Source: Candidatus Brocadia pituitae (GTDB lineage: Bacteria; Planctomycetota; Brocadiia; Brocadiales; Brocadiaceae). Taken from it: DNA of 64,000 nucleotides. Position 1 is the first letter of the stretch. Each line of letters starts with the position of its first letter. The stretch is from assembly GCA_017347445.1 (NCBI GenBank), contig AP021856.1, forward strand, positions 558,001 to 622,000, given 5' to 3'. Positions 35,705 to 45,385 of this stretch are shown here, one piece after another. The notes beneath the pieces were generated by a model. That model searched no databases and was not told the DNA's origin. It saw only the letters and a list, made by a program, of their open reading frames with translations. Both the position numbers and the translations under genes were made by a program.

Positions 35705-37648
35705 TCATTCACGCACAAACTCCAGTTCCGTGTGCATTTCTTCCCATCGGCTGTAGAGGGCGCTCAGTTCCTGGTTAATCGCCTTATACTGTTTATTGAT
35801 TTCAACAGACTTTTCTTTGTCGTTATAAAGCGCCGGATCGGAAAAAACATGGTCCAGTTCCTTCTTTTGAGTTTCCAGGGCGGCAATTTTTTCTTCTACC
35901 TGTTGAACTTCTTTGGTGAGCTTTCTTATCCTGGCATTTTGTTCTTTTTTGAGCAAATACTGTTGTTTGTGTGAATTGAGTTCCTGATGCTTGTGTTGAG
36001 AGACCTCTGTTGCCATGCCTTCCGCAGTTTCTCCAAGCAAATCAGACGTCTTTTTTTCGAGAAAGTCGCGCATGCTTCCCAGGTGCGTGAGGATTTTCTG
36101 GTTTTTTAATTCGTAAACTTTTGAGACAAGACCATCCAGAAAGTCCCTGTCGTGTGATACAATCAAAAGGCTTCCCGCATACTCCAGCAGCGCATCCTTA
36201 AGGATCTTTTTGGTCGTGATGTCGATATGGTTCGTTGGTTCATCCAGGATGAGAAAATTGGTGGGCTTGAGAAGCATCTTGGCAAGAGACAGCCGGGATT
36301 TCTCACCACCGCTCAGCACGTGGACACTTTTAAAGACGTCGTCACCGGAAAAAAGAAAGGCGCCCAGGATATGGCGAGTATGGGGGATCATGGAAATGGG
36401 GGCAACCGACTCAATTTCCTGCAGTACCGTGTTCCTAGTATTCAATTTTTCAGCGTGTTCCTGGGCAAAATAATCAAAGAGCACGTTATGCCCCATCTTG
36501 ATTGTGCCGGAGTGCGGCTGCTCAATGCCAGCTATGATACGGAGTAAAGTAGATTTTCCTGACCCATTCTGTCCGACAAGGGCAATCTTTTCTCCCCGTT
36601 CAAGGGAAAGGCAAATATCCTGGAAGATTAATCTTCCATCATACTTATGTGAAATATCTTTCACCTCTAATACGGATACACCGCTCTGTTTTGAAGGGGG
36701 AAACCTGAATTTGACCTGTTCCATTGTGTTTTCCGGCAATGTTTCCTTCTCCATTTTTTCAAGCATAAGGATCCGGCTCTGTACCTGTGATGCCTTGGTG
36801 TTCTTTGCCCGGAAACGTTCAATAAACCGCTCTACCTCTTTGATCTTTTTCTGCTGATTGACATAACGCGCTACCTGTAATTCCATCCGCTTCTCTTTTT
36901 CAATCTCATAAAAGGAATAATTTCCGGAGTATTCATGGATTTTTCCCTTCTCCAGTTCCCAAATCCTGGTAATGTTGCGGTCAAGAAATGCCCGGTCGTG
37001 TGATATGACAATCAAACCTCCTTTAAATCCTTTGAGGTATTCTTCCAGCCAGAGGATAGAATCGATGTCCAGATGATTGGTTGGTTCGTCTAAGAGGAGC
37101 ACATTGGGCTCTTGTAATAACAGCCGGGAAAGGGCAACCCGCATTTGCCATCCGCCACTGAACGTACCAATATCTCTTCCAAAATCTGATTCCTTAAACC
37201 CCATTCCTTTTAAGACCTTGCCCGTTTCAGCCGCAATCTTTGCGCCGTTGACCACCTCAAGTTGATGATGCAGATGTGCATAATTGTCCAGGAGCATCTG
37301 GTGGTCTTCTCCCTGTATCGCAGGATCTTCCAATCGGATGTGGATCGTATCAATCTGATGTTTCAGATGGAGAATATCCTCAAAGGCAGAACTGGCTTCA
37401 TCGAATACCGTCTTTTTCCTGAAAGCAAAACCCTCCTGGGGGAGATAGCCGGTGTTTGCATCCTTTGCGCAAACAAGATTGCCTTCGCCCGGTTCAATCA
37501 GTTTGCAGATGAGTTTGAAGAGGGTAGATTTCCCGGCACCATTGGGTCCGATTAAACCGATCCGATCATTTCTCCTGATGTGGAGAGAAACGTTGTCCAC
37601 AATGGTTTTTGAGCCGAAGGTAAGGCTGACATTATTCAGACGAATCAT
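35705..37648 (-). CDS. ABC-F family ATPase (ribosome-associated)
   Basis: 647 residues, two ABC domains and no membrane segment. First domain: GPNGAGKST, FSGGWQMRVALSR, VLLLDEPTNHLD. Second: GQNGSGKST, LSGGEKSRLSLAK, FLILDEPTNHID. An about 80-residue linker sits between, and a C-terminal coiled coil (KLTKEVQQVEEKIAALETQK) as in Uup-type members. Start at 37648 (MIRLNNV), whose ATGA overlaps the stop of the methyltransferase gene by 4 bases. Acts on ribosomes (translation factor) rather than in transport; resistance function not indicated. Confidence 0.9.
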   Translation of the reverse strand: MIRLNNVSLTFGSKTIVDNVSLHIRRNDRIGLIGPNGAGKSTLFKLICKLIEPGEGNLVCAKDANTGYLPQEGFAFRKKTVFDEASSAFEDILHLKHQIDTIHIRLEDPAIQGEDHQMLLDNYAHLHHQLEVVNGAKIAAETGKVLKGMGFKESDFGRDIGTFSGGWQMRVALSRLLLQEPNVLLLDEPTNHLDIDSILWLEEYLKGFKGGLIVISHDRAFLDRNITRIWELEKGKIHEYSGNYSFYEIEKEKRMELQVARYVNQQKKIKEVERFIERFRAKNTKASQVQSRILMLEKMEKETLPENTMEQVKFRFPPSKQSGVSVLEVKDISHKYDGRLIFQDICLSLERGEKIALVGQNGSGKSTLLRIIAGIEQPHSGTIKMGHNVLFDYFAQEHAEKLNTRNTVLQEIESVAPISMIPHTRHILGAFLFSGDDVFKSVHVLSGGEKSRLSLAKMLLKPTNFLILDEPTNHIDITTKKILKDALLEYAGSLLIVSHDRDFLDGLVSKVYELKNQKILTHLGSMRDFLEKKTSDLLGETAEGMATEVSQHKHQELNSHKQQYLLKKEQNARIRKLTKEVQQVEEKIAALETQKKELDHVFSDPALYNDKEKSVEINKQYKAINQELSALYSRWEEMHTELEFVRE

Positions 37649-38385
37649 TTTATTCCGCCATACACCGCTTCCCGGTATTCCTTCCAAAAACACTCAGCCG
37701 TGCGGAATCCGGCTTCTGCAATGATCTGAAGATCATCCGTCAGAAGCAACAGGTTGTCGCCATCCTTTTTTTCTTTATCAGATAATGCTGAGGAAATTTC
37801 GTCCAGGGACTTCTCCTCATGCCTGACCTTGCGCGTTCGCTCCTGTATTCCCTGATAATGCAATCGCCTGAATCTGGCCTCTACGACGGCATCGGACGCC
37901 TTAAAAACATCGCAATTTACAAACCAGCCATGCAGTTTTAATATGGACCGGACATATTTGAGGAGCGTAAGCTTTTCTTCCCGGTATAAATGGTGGAGGG
38001 CTAAAGAAGACACCACAGCGTCAACAGGAGAAAGGGTGTCCATCTTTTTGGGTAGGTCCTGGAACGTGGAGATATGGAAGGTGACGTGATCAAGGCAGTT
38101 GTTAAGCCTTACCTTGGCCCTTTCAATCATGAGCGCCGCTGCATCAATGGCAACAATCTTTGCATAGGGAAAGGTTTCGATAATCTTGTGCGAGAGGTAA
38201 CCTGTACCGGTGCCCAGGTCTAAGAAACGTAAGTGTTCCGTTCTGTCAAAGGGCAATATCTCACATACAATGGATGCCATTTTAACGCGGTTCGGATGCC
38301 AGATATCCATATCGGCGTCATAGGAAGCAACAAGATCGGAGTTATTAAAGGCGTAAACCGTTTCTCTTAAAGTATTATTTTCCAT
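37645..38385 (-). CDS. class I SAM-dependent methyltransferase
   Basis: About 246 residues from MENNTLRETVYAF (an ATG at 38397 is also possible). SAM motif I FLDLGTGTGYLS at about residue 50, acidic motif VAIDAAALMI, motif with VVSSLALHHL and the post-I region typical of small-molecule methylases (UbiE/Tam type). Overlaps the ABC-F gene with ATGA, so translationally coupled; divergent from the MutY-like gene 60 bases away. Substrate unknown. Confidence 0.8.
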   Translation of the reverse strand: MENNTLRETVYAFNNSDLVASYDADMDIWHPNRVKMASIVCEILPFDRTEHLRFLDLGTGTGYLSHKIIETFPYAKIVAIDAAALMIERAKVRLNNCLDHVTFHISTFQDLPKKMDTLSPVDAVVSSLALHHLYREEKLTLLKYVRSILKLHGWFVNCDVFKASDAVVEARFRRLHYQGIQERTRKVRHEEKSLDEISSALSDKEKKDGDNLLLLTDDLQIIAEAGFRTAECFWKEYREAVYGGIK

Positions 38386-38445
38386 AGCGGTAATCATAAA
38401 AATGAAATAGCAGTTGATGTTTTGTGCGATTATAATAAAAAAATC

Positions 38446-39339
38446 ATGAAAAGTAAATCCACAAGAGATACTGGAAACGATAAAAAGCAGGATTTTGCTT
38501 CTGAACCCGTATTCCCGGGAAAACGACTGACGCAGGCAACGGTGCAAAAATTCCGGGAAATGATCTACCGGCATTATCGAATCTATGGCCGTAAACTTCC
38601 CTGGAGAATGACGCGTAACCCTTATTATATCCTCATCTCAGAAATTATGCTCCAGCAGACCCAGGTGCAGAGGGTCATGGGGAAGTATGGATCGTTTATC
38701 AGTGTATTTCCCGATTTTCCTAGTCTTGCCCGGGCATCACTTCACAGGATACTTCGGGAATGGCAGGGGTTGGGTTATAACCGGCGGGCAATAGCCCTGA
38801 AGCAGATTGCCCAAAGGATTACGAAAGAGTTTCACGGAAAGCTGCCATCGTCGGTGGAAACGTTAAAAACTTTTCCCAGTATTGGTGAAGCAACTGCCGC
38901 TTCAATTTCTGCTTTTGCGTTTCATAAACCTACGGTTTTTATTGAGACGAATATACGGCGTGTGTTTATCCATAGTTTTTTTCACGATAGAACAAACATC
39001 AGGGATAATGAAATCCTTCCCCTTGTAGAACAGACTCTGGATGCCACTCACCCCCGTGAGTGGTATTATGCCCTTATGGATTACGGAGTACTGCTGAAGC
39101 AAAAGCAGGTAAATCCCAACAGGAGGAGCGCTCATTATAAAAAACAGTCCCCTTTTCAGGGCTCCAACAGACAGGTTCGGGGAATGATTCTGAAAGCACT
39201 CACCACTGAATCACATCTTTCTGAGCGAGAGATTGCACAAAAGCTTCAAATGAATTTGGAAAAGATAAAACATATTCTTGTTCAGTTGGAAAAAGAGGGG
39301 TTTATCGAAAGAAAGAGAGGGAAAATTAGAGTCGTATGA
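38446..39339 (+). CDS. MutY-like HhH-GPD DNA glycosylase lacking the Fe-S cluster
   Basis: About 297 residues from MKSKSTR. Blocks seen: LPWRMTRNPYYILISEIMLQQTQVQRV (MutY substrate Glu region), EWQGLGYNRRA, LKTFPSIGEATAASI (HhH), and FIETNIRRVF where the usual catalytic Asp position has Glu. The C-terminal four-cysteine cluster of MutY/Nth is absent, and a winged-helix-like tail (LSEREIAQKLQMNLEKIKHIL) takes its place. It probably removes mispaired or damaged bases; the Fe-S-less subfamily is known from uncultured and anaerobic bacteria. Confidence 0.8.
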   Translation: MKSKSTRDTGNDKKQDFASEPVFPGKRLTQATVQKFREMIYRHYRIYGRKLPWRMTRNPYYILISEIMLQQTQVQRVMGKYGSFISVFPDFPSLARASLHRILREWQGLGYNRRAIALKQIAQRITKEFHGKLPSSVETLKTFPSIGEATAASISAFAFHKPTVFIETNIRRVFIHSFFHDRTNIRDNEILPLVEQTLDATHPREWYYALMDYGVLLKQKQVNPNRRSAHYKKQSPFQGSNRQVRGMILKALTTESHLSEREIAQKLQMNLEKIKHILVQLEKEGFIERKRGKIRVV

Positions 39340-39580
39340 AATTTCAACATAAAGTATAAAAAAACCACGGCAGATATGTTTTTTCATCCATAATGGGAGT
39401 AAACGGATTTTATATGGAAACGGCATAAATACAGATGCTTATTTACTTGATACCCTGTTAGATGGCATGTTTTAAAAGAGGGGGGGAGATTGCAAGGCAT
39501 ATTATTTGCGAATTTTAGGGTATTAATTTTCTCCAGGCTTCACTATATAGCGTCTTCTGGTCTTATTTTGGATAATATTC

Positions 39581-40198
39581 ATGCACCTTCGGTGGAAAAT
39601 AGGTATTTGTCTATCTTTCATGACCCTTGAGCTCTTGGGTTGTTACGTGCCTCCGGTTTCCAAGCCCGTGCCTGCCGTAAAACCCAGCGAAAGCACCATA
39701 ACGCCTGAAAAACCTCAGAAAAAGGGAGCATCTTCTATCATAAGCCAGCTTGATCATTATGGTGTGCGCGACTGGAGATACATTGTTATTCACCATAGCG
39801 CGTCAGCGTCTGGCAGTGCCGCTAAATTCGATAAATACCACAGAGAAAAAAGAAGATGGGAGAACGGCTTAGGCTATCACTTTGTGATCGGCAATGGAAA
39901 CGGCGCCTCTGACGGAAAAATTGAGATCGGGAATAGATGGATAAATCAAATAGATGGCGCCCACGCCGGTGTCCGGGAATACAACCATTACGGAATAGGA
40001 ATCTGCCTTGTGGGAAATTTTAATGAATCGTATCCAACGGCAGCACAGATGGCATCCCTTTCGGCCTTAGTCGATTATCTGCAGCACAGATGCCGGATTC
40101 CTTCAGAGAATGTGATCATGCACAGGCATTGCAGGGAAACTGATTGTCCGGGGAGAAAGTTTCCTTATTATAAACTACTGGCAAATACTTATTTCTAG
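39581..40198 (+). CDS. peptidoglycan-recognition amidase lipoprotein (Amidase_2)
   Basis: 205 residues. Lipoprotein signal LELLGC with Cys at about residue 21. Amidase_2/PGRP fold: YIVIHHSAS (first zinc His), YHFVIGNGNG, WINQIDGAHAG (second region), YGIGICLVGNFNE and the last ligand region VIMHRHCRETDCPG. Predicted N-acetylmuramoyl-L-alanine amidase acting on the cell wall side. Fits evidence that anammox planctomycetes have peptidoglycan. Stands alone. Confidence 0.88.
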   Translation: MHLRWKIGICLSFMTLELLGCYVPPVSKPVPAVKPSESTITPEKPQKKGASSIISQLDHYGVRDWRYIVIHHSASASGSAAKFDKYHREKRRWENGLGYHFVIGNGNGASDGKIEIGNRWINQIDGAHAGVREYNHYGIGICLVGNFNESYPTAAQMASLSALVDYLQHRCRIPSENVIMHRHCRETDCPGRKFPYYKLLANTYF

Positions 40199-40398
40199 GG
40201 TATCAAAAGAAAGAGCTCGTTTTCCGCTTGACATAAGAAAATAAAAATGCTAAATAGTAGCGCCTTTATCACGCAGGACAGTACGTACTTTACCATGCCG
40301 AATAACCGTTCTTTACTAAAGGAGAATGAAAAAAACTGCTATAGCTGTGTTGCGAAGTATTTTACATAATATCTTGTAAATATATTTGGGAGGAACAC

Positions 40399-40998
40399 AT
40401 GAAGACCGCCGGTCTGAAGGAAGGATTGTTCAGTTCTGTTGTAACCGTAATTTCAATTTTCGTATTTAGTCACGTTTCGTATGCTGCAGAGAACACGGGT
40501 GATCTTAAAAAACCATCACTAACCATTATTCAAAATGATGGAAACGCGAAACTTGGTAGTATTAATTTACGGGATGACCATGAAAATTTACAACGAATTG
40601 ACACGAACTTCGTTTCATCGTCACCCGCAATTGTAGCATATAGCGCCTTTACAGGCGATGAAGTAAATAACAATCTCGTTCATGACCCCCTCACAACTGC
40701 TGACGCAACTACTTTTTTGGTAACTTTTCGGTCAAGCCAGGAAATGACGTTAAATGAGGTCGAATGGAAATTATTTAAATATAACGAAGCTCTGGAACAG
40801 CGATCATATGATTCGAGAAAAATAAATTATAATGATTTTGAGCTCGACCCGGCCTCTTATTATTTTGCTTCGTGGACTCCCTCCCCTGGAGAAGGCGATA
40901 AGCCATTGGTTAAAGGACTATATCTTTGTAAAGTAACGGTAAAAGCAAAAAATTCTAAGCTGAGAAGTACGGTTAACTTTAAATTTGAGGTTGAATAA
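40399..40998 (+). CDS. exported protein of unknown function
   Basis: 199 residues with a clear signal peptide (hydrophobic VVTVISIFVFSHV, cleavage after YAA about residue 30) and a GGGAGGA-type ribosome site 7 bases upstream. The mature part is beta-rich (FLVTFRSSQEMTLNEVEWKLF, KGLYLCKVTVKAKNSK ... VNFKFEVE) and resembles a single Ig/FN3-like surface domain. No family recognised. Likely periplasmic or surface-located. Confidence 0.7.
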   Translation: MKTAGLKEGLFSSVVTVISIFVFSHVSYAAENTGDLKKPSLTIIQNDGNAKLGSINLRDDHENLQRIDTNFVSSSPAIVAYSAFTGDEVNNNLVHDPLTTADATTFLVTFRSSQEMTLNEVEWKLFKYNEALEQRSYDSRKINYNDFELDPASYYFASWTPSPGEGDKPLVKGLYLCKVTVKAKNSKLRSTVNFKFEVE

Positions 40999-41069
40999 GA
41001 ATGATTTCTGATCCGGACGAGTCGAAAAAATACGTCCGGTTTTGAAGATTGATTTTCTTGGCGCGGTTT

Positions 41070-41096
41070 GGAGAGCGAAGATACGCTTCGCTCTCC
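41070..41096. terminator. strong hairpin between convergent genes
   Basis: GGAGAGCGAAG pairs perfectly with CTTCGCTCTCC around a 5-base loop, between the exported protein gene (+) and the small zinc protein gene (-). No long T-run, so a bidirectional terminator is only probable. Confidence 0.45.
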
Positions 41097-41097
41097 A

Positions 41098-41271
41098 TCA
41101 GGGTTTTTCCTTATGTTTTAAAAAGGTATCCATTTCAGCCTGGATACGGGGGGAGTCGATCTCTTTTGCTTTGTTGTAACACAGGATACAGATGTCTCCC
41201 TTTGTAGTAGTCATCTTTTTCCATTCATCTTTTTCTCCCAGAAAGCAACCACATTTCCAGCAATTTGCCAT
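41098..41271 (-). CDS. 57-residue zinc-ribbon-like protein
   Basis: ATG at 41271 with AAAGGAA 6 bases upstream, stop TGA at 41098. The sequence MANCWKCGCFLGEKDEW ... KGDICILCYNKAKEID has two CxxC pairs 25 residues apart, a zinc-ribbon layout, then a charged helix. It precedes nothing and follows the DUF3786 gene by 22 bases on the same strand, so it is probably co-transcribed with it. Function unknown; a small metal-binding or regulatory protein. Confidence 0.7.
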   Translation of the reverse strand: MANCWKCGCFLGEKDEWKKMTTTKGDICILCYNKAKEIDSPRIQAEMDTFLKHKEKP

Positions 41272-41293
41272 AGAAATTTCCTTTGCCGTTTAG

Positions 41294-42073
41294 TCATGAT
41301 TGAATAAATAAGTCAACAAATCTTTCCACCAAATAGGCCAGATATTCTATGTCGATGTAGGCTTCCGCACTGCTGTCTAAAAAAAGCTTGCAGCTTGCCG
41401 CAAACTCTTCGTCTGCATCCCAAAAGCACAAATATAAAGGTATCTGCGGTAAGAGATCAATGCGACAGATATAATCTGCCCTCATCTTGCCTTGAGTCTC
41501 TATACCACCCAGTTCCCGGCATCGCGCCTTCAAACCATGCATATTTTTATTAAAAGTCGCCGCAACTTTCTCTTCTGCGCTCCGCTGGAATGCCTTTACA
41601 TGTGAGGCAGTATTTGGGAAATATCCCAGAGTAACCCAGTCTCCCGTGAAAGGTTTGTTTCCTTTTCTGCGTATATAATCGTAGATAATGATCTTCGACC
41701 ATGAATCGTGGCAATAGGTATTGTTTTCAAACAACCCCTCCTTGCGCATCTCGTACGGTTTGTTTATCATGAGGAGTCTTATCATTTCCCCATCTTTACC
41801 GGTATCGAAATAGCCCCCCGTGGCAAGCGCTGCATCTTTGAAATTCGTATGTTTGGCTTCGGCTTCTAATTCGTTGCTCACGCGTTCGTAGTTATCCTCC
41901 ATGGTGGCCGCGGGTTTTTGGGTTGTCAATTCCCTGTTTTCTCGTGTGACATAAGGGCAATCCTCAAACTTGAGTTGTGCGTTTTTTACCTTAAGTGCAA
42001 AGGCCATACACGTAGGAACCCCACATTTACCACAGTTTACCTTGGGTAGTTTTTTGTAGATCTCAAGCATCAA
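41294..42073 (-). CDS. Fe-S / DUF3786 protein
   Basis: 259 residues. The N-terminus KLPKVNCGKCGVPTCMAFAL ... DCPYV is the four-cysteine [4Fe-4S] domain of the corrinoid iron-sulfur protein and related enzymes. The remainder (about residues 60-255) is DUF3786 with SKIIIYDYIRRKGNKPFTGDW and PLYLCFWDADEEF. Such proteins occur in organisms with the reductive acetyl-CoA pathway and may insert or handle corrinoid/Fe-S cofactors; precise role unknown. The alternative start one codon later (second Met) is equally good. Confidence 0.8.
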   Translation of the reverse strand: MMLEIYKKLPKVNCGKCGVPTCMAFALKVKNAQLKFEDCPYVTRENRELTTQKPAATMEDNYERVSNELEAEAKHTNFKDAALATGGYFDTGKDGEMIRLLMINKPYEMRKEGLFENNTYCHDSWSKIIIYDYIRRKGNKPFTGDWVTLGYFPNTASHVKAFQRSAEEKVAATFNKNMHGLKARCRELGGIETQGKMRADYICRIDLLPQIPLYLCFWDADEEFAASCKLFLDSSAEAYIDIEYLAYLVERFVDLFIQS

Positions 42074-42120
42074 ATTTCTGTCTTACATCAATGTCTCAGG
42101 TAACCAATTAGTTTATTATC

Positions 42121-42153
42121 CAAAAAATAGGGGGCAAACAATTGTTCGCCCCC
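42121..42153 (-). terminator. intrinsic terminator downstream of rubrerythrin
   Basis: On the minus strand a GGGGGCGAACAATTGTTTGCCCCC-like hairpin (one mismatch, 42130-42153) is followed by CTATTTTTTG. The G/C stem and T6 tract are typical of Rho-independent termination. Confidence 0.7.
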
Positions 42154-42294
42154 CCCTGTATGACTGCTCGTCAAAAAACCGTTCTTTGAAAAGGATGTAA
42201 CCTTATCGCCTCTTTCAAGGTGAAAGTTATGGTGATCTTTGGGTGTGAATACACAATCTTTTCCGTTTTTTTGACAACCAGATCCTGGTGAGTC

Positions 42295-42786
42295 TTAACT
42301 AACCCTGATAAACTTTGACTTGGGCGCCCCGCAGATTGGACAGGTATCCGGCGCATCCTTCTCAACCGTGTTCCCGCAGACCTGACATACATAATAGTCT
42401 ACGGCCTCATTTTTACCTAAATTTTGTAATGCCTTTTGATATAGATCGGCATGAATCTTCTCCACCTTATTGGCTATTTCAAAGCTCTGCAGGGCTTGTT
42501 TATTTCCTTCCTTCTTGGCCTCCTCAATCATTTGCGGGTACATCTTGGTAAACTCGTGTGTTTCCCCTCCTATGGCCTCCTGGATATTTTCCTTTGTCGT
42601 TTTAATGCCGCCCAGTACCCGTAAATGATTGTGTGCATGTACTGTTTCAGCTTCGGCGGCAGCACGAAAGAGTTTTGCCACCTGCTTGAAGCCCTCTTCG
42701 TCTGCCTTTTTGGCAAAGGCAAGGTATTTCCTGTTGGCCTGCGATTCACCTGCAAAGGCATCCTGTAAATTATCTTTTGTCGCCAT
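42295..42786 (-). CDS. rubrerythrin
   Basis: 163 residues from MATKDNL, preceded by GAAAGGAG/GGAAGAG ribosome sites. The four-helix di-iron domain shows E-x-x-A-N-R-K-Y and AEAETVHAHNH, then GETHEFTKMYPQMI and VEKIHADLY; a C-terminal rubredoxin domain has VCQVCGNTVE and TCPICGAPKSKF. Reduces hydrogen peroxide in the cytoplasm of anaerobes. Single gene with its own terminator. Confidence 0.95.
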   Translation of the reverse strand: MATKDNLQDAFAGESQANRKYLAFAKKADEEGFKQVAKLFRAAAEAETVHAHNHLRVLGGIKTTKENIQEAIGGETHEFTKMYPQMIEEAKKEGNKQALQSFEIANKVEKIHADLYQKALQNLGKNEAVDYYVCQVCGNTVEKDAPDTCPICGAPKSKFIRVS

Positions 42787-42933
42787 CTCTTCCTTTCTCC
42801 TTTCTTTTTGTGAAAATAAAATGACCACGGTACCGTGATCTTAACAAACATGGTAAAATGTAATACTATACTAGCAACTCCTTTATGTCAATGGCTTCCT
42901 TGCGCCCCGATGCTGAATTCTGGCATTCAAACC

Positions 42934-44898
42934 TTATTTCGAGCGGATTCGTTGAATTTTATCACGTAGCTCGGCTGCACGTTCAAATTCCAATGCCTCT
43001 GCTGCCTTGAGCATCTCTTCCTCCAGTTCGTTCACAAACTCCTGGGTGATGTATTCTTCTTCGCTTTCGGCGACGGTTTCATAAACGAGCTTGTGTGACG
43101 AGACCTCGTCTTCAATGCCCTTTTTAATCTCCTTTTGTATTGTCTTTGGAGTAATGTTGTGGTCCTTGTTGTATGCTGTTTGAAGGGTCCGGCGACGGTT
43201 CGTCTCATCGATAGCCCGTTTCATGGAGTTTGTTGTCTGATCTGCATATAAGATTACCTCGGCATTCACATTCCTGGCAGTCCGGCCAATGGTTTGTATT
43301 AGCGAAGTCTCAGAACGCAGAAACCCTTCTTTGTCTGCATCGAGGATCGCCACCAGCGAAACCTCCGGTAAATCGAGTCCCTCCCGCAGGAGGTTGACCC
43401 CCACCAGGACATCGAATTTTCCCAATCTCAGGTCACGCAATATGGTCACCCGTTCAATTGCGTTGATCTCGGAATGGATGTACATACCGTTGAGCCCCTC
43501 TTCCTTGATATACTCGCTCAGGTCTTCCGCGAGCCGCTTCGTCAGCGTAGTTACCAGCACCCGTTCCTTTTTCTGTGCCCGTTTCTTGATTTGTTTCAGG
43601 AGATCCTCCACCTGAGTTTTTGCAGGTTTCACGTAGATTATCGGATCGACAAGGCCTGTCGGACGAATAATCTGCTCAACCACCCTGTCCTTGCATTTTT
43701 TTAACTCATAGGGACCCGGTGTTGCCGACACGAACATGATTTGATGTATCCTCTTTTCCCACTCATCGAATTGCAGGGGACGATTATCCAGTGCGGAAGG
43801 CAGGCGGAAACCGTATTCGACCAGTGTCTCCTTGCGTGCCCGGTCGCCATGGTACATACCGGCAATCTGGGGGACTGAGACATGAGACTCATCAACAATA
43901 AGGAAAAATTCTTTGGGGAAATAATCGAAGAGGGTATAGGGTGTTTCGCCGGGCGCACGGCCGCTCAGATGTCTCGAATAGTTTTCAATGCCGTGGCAAT
44001 ATCCCACCTCCAGGAGCATCTCCATGTCATAACGTGTCCGGGCTTCCAGGCGCTGAGCCTGGAGGAGCTTTTCGTTTGAGCGGAGTTCTTTCAGTCGGTT
44101 ATTCAATTCGTCTTCGATGGATTTAACCACCCCGCTAATCTTCCCTTCCGGCATGACAAAGTGTTTCGCGGGATAAACGGATATCTCTTTTACCTCCTGC
44201 ACCGTATTCCCGGTTGTTGGATTGATCACGGAGATCCTGTCTACCTCGTCTCCGAACAATTCTATGCGATAAGCAACTTCCTCATAGGCAGGAAATACCT
44301 CTACCACATCCCCGCGTACCCGCAGCGTGCCACGCACGAACTGTACATCGTTCCGTTCGTACTGGATGTTAATGAGTTTCCTCAGGAGTAAATTCCGTTC
44401 TACTGAATCACCCTTGCAAAGGTGTACATACATTTCCTGATACTCTTCGGGTGAACCCAATCCATAGATACAGGAAACACTGGCAACAATGATGATGTCT
44501 TTCCGTGACATAAGATTGCTGGTAGCGGCCAGGCGCAGACGGTCAATCTCCTGATTGATGGTTGCCTCTTTCTCAATGTAGATATCCCGCTGGGGAATAT
44601 ACGCCTCGGGTTGATAATAGTCGTAATAACTGACAAAATATCCCACGGCGTTTTCCGGGAAGAAACTCTTGAATTCGCTGTAAAGCTGGGCAGCCAGCGT
44701 CTTGTTGTGAGTCATCACCAGCGTAGGTTTTTCCAGGGCTGCAATAACGTTTGCCATGGTAAAGGTCTTGCCGGAACCCGTAACGCCCAACAAGGTTTGG
44801 TACCTGGTCTTTTTTTGGTACTCTTCCACGAGTTGTTGTATGGCATGAGGCTGATCGCCTTCTGGTTTAAAAGGGGATACCAATTTAAAAATAGACAT
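42934..44898 (-). CDS. uvrB: excinuclease ABC subunit B
   Basis: 654 residues. Walker [14 protein letters not shown], beta-hairpin [25 protein letters not shown]-like [10 protein letters not shown], motifs [31 protein letters not shown] and [10 protein letters not shown], and a C-terminal UVR domain ([22 protein letters not shown]). Complete nucleotide excision repair helicase. An AGGAG site lies 11 bases upstream of the ATG. The gene directly upstream on the same strand is a dead DprA-like remnant. Confidence 0.97.
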   Translation of the reverse strand: MSIFKLVSPFKPEGDQPHAIQQLVEEYQKKTRYQTLLGVTGSGKTFTMANVIAALEKPTLVMTHNKTLAAQLYSEFKSFFPENAVGYFVSYYDYYQPEAYIPQRDIYIEKEATINQEIDRLRLAATSNLMSRKDIIIVASVSCIYGLGSPEEYQEMYVHLCKGDSVERNLLLRKLINIQYERNDVQFVRGTLRVRGDVVEVFPAYEEVAYRIELFGDEVDRISVINPTTGNTVQEVKEISVYPAKHFVMPEGKISGVVKSIEDELNNRLKELRSNEKLLQAQRLEARTRYDMEMLLEVGYCHGIENYSRHLSGRAPGETPYTLFDYFPKEFFLIVDESHVSVPQIAGMYHGDRARKETLVEYGFRLPSALDNRPLQFDEWEKRIHQIMFVSATPGPYELKKCKDRVVEQIIRPTGLVDPIIYVKPAKTQVEDLLKQIKKRAQKKERVLVTTLTKRLAEDLSEYIKEEGLNGMYIHSEINAIERVTILRDLRLGKFDVLVGVNLLREGLDLPEVSLVAILDADKEGFLRSETSLIQTIGRTARNVNAEVILYADQTTNSMKRAIDETNRRRTLQTAYNKDHNITPKTIQKEIKKGIEDEVSSHKLVYETVAESEEEYITQEFVNELEEEMLKAAEALEFERAAELRDKIQRIRSK

Positions 44899-44913
44899 TT
44901 TTGCTTTCGACTC

Positions 44914-45370
44914 CTACTTGATCGGGAATGATGAAATGGCTTTGCCTGTAACTGAAACATCCGCAAGAAGCTTTTCTAGGTTTCCGCCAGTTGCGGCATA
45001 AGCAATAAATATTTTGTCCGCCAGTTCTGCCATGAAACGGTTCCTTTGACTAGCGGTTTCACTGGTAACTCGTTTAACTTTTTTACTAAATGAAGTAATG
45101 AGCAACAGTCTGTTTTTATCCATGGCGTCTTTTAGTTCTGGTTCGAGCTTTTTTTGACGCCTCTTGCCAGTACAAGAATAAGGGGTTGTGAGCCTTTGAG
45201 CAGGTAGTGCAATACATCTTTCTCTATTTAGAAATGGAAGCCGCTGATGATACACCTCCCAGCCTCACGTAGTGCAATTGCCCAATCGTAGCATTTGAGC
45301 ACCACACTGGCCGGCTGCACAGAAAAGCCGTTTTCAGTAGTTTTAACATTTCGTTGTTCCCTACTGTTGC
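44914..45370 (-). pseudogene. decayed DprA-like (Rossmann, SLOG-type) protein gene
   Basis: Pieces in three frames in family order: KTAFLCSRPV, then VVLKCYDWAIALREAGRCII-SGFHF-stop-IEKDVLHYLLKGSQPLILVLARG, then KLEPELKDAMDKNRLLLITSFSKKVKRVTSETA and ELADKIFIAYA. This matches short DprA-related proteins of mobile and defence regions. One in-frame TAA and at least two frameshifts are present, so the gene is dead. Upper boundary approximate. Confidence 0.6.
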
Positions 45371-45385
45371 AAATATTTTCAATTT

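Noticed and set aside
36210-37724. Several plus-strand frames of 80-120 codons opposite the ABC-F gene
   Set aside because: All are antisense shadows of the well-supported ABC-F ATPase frame.
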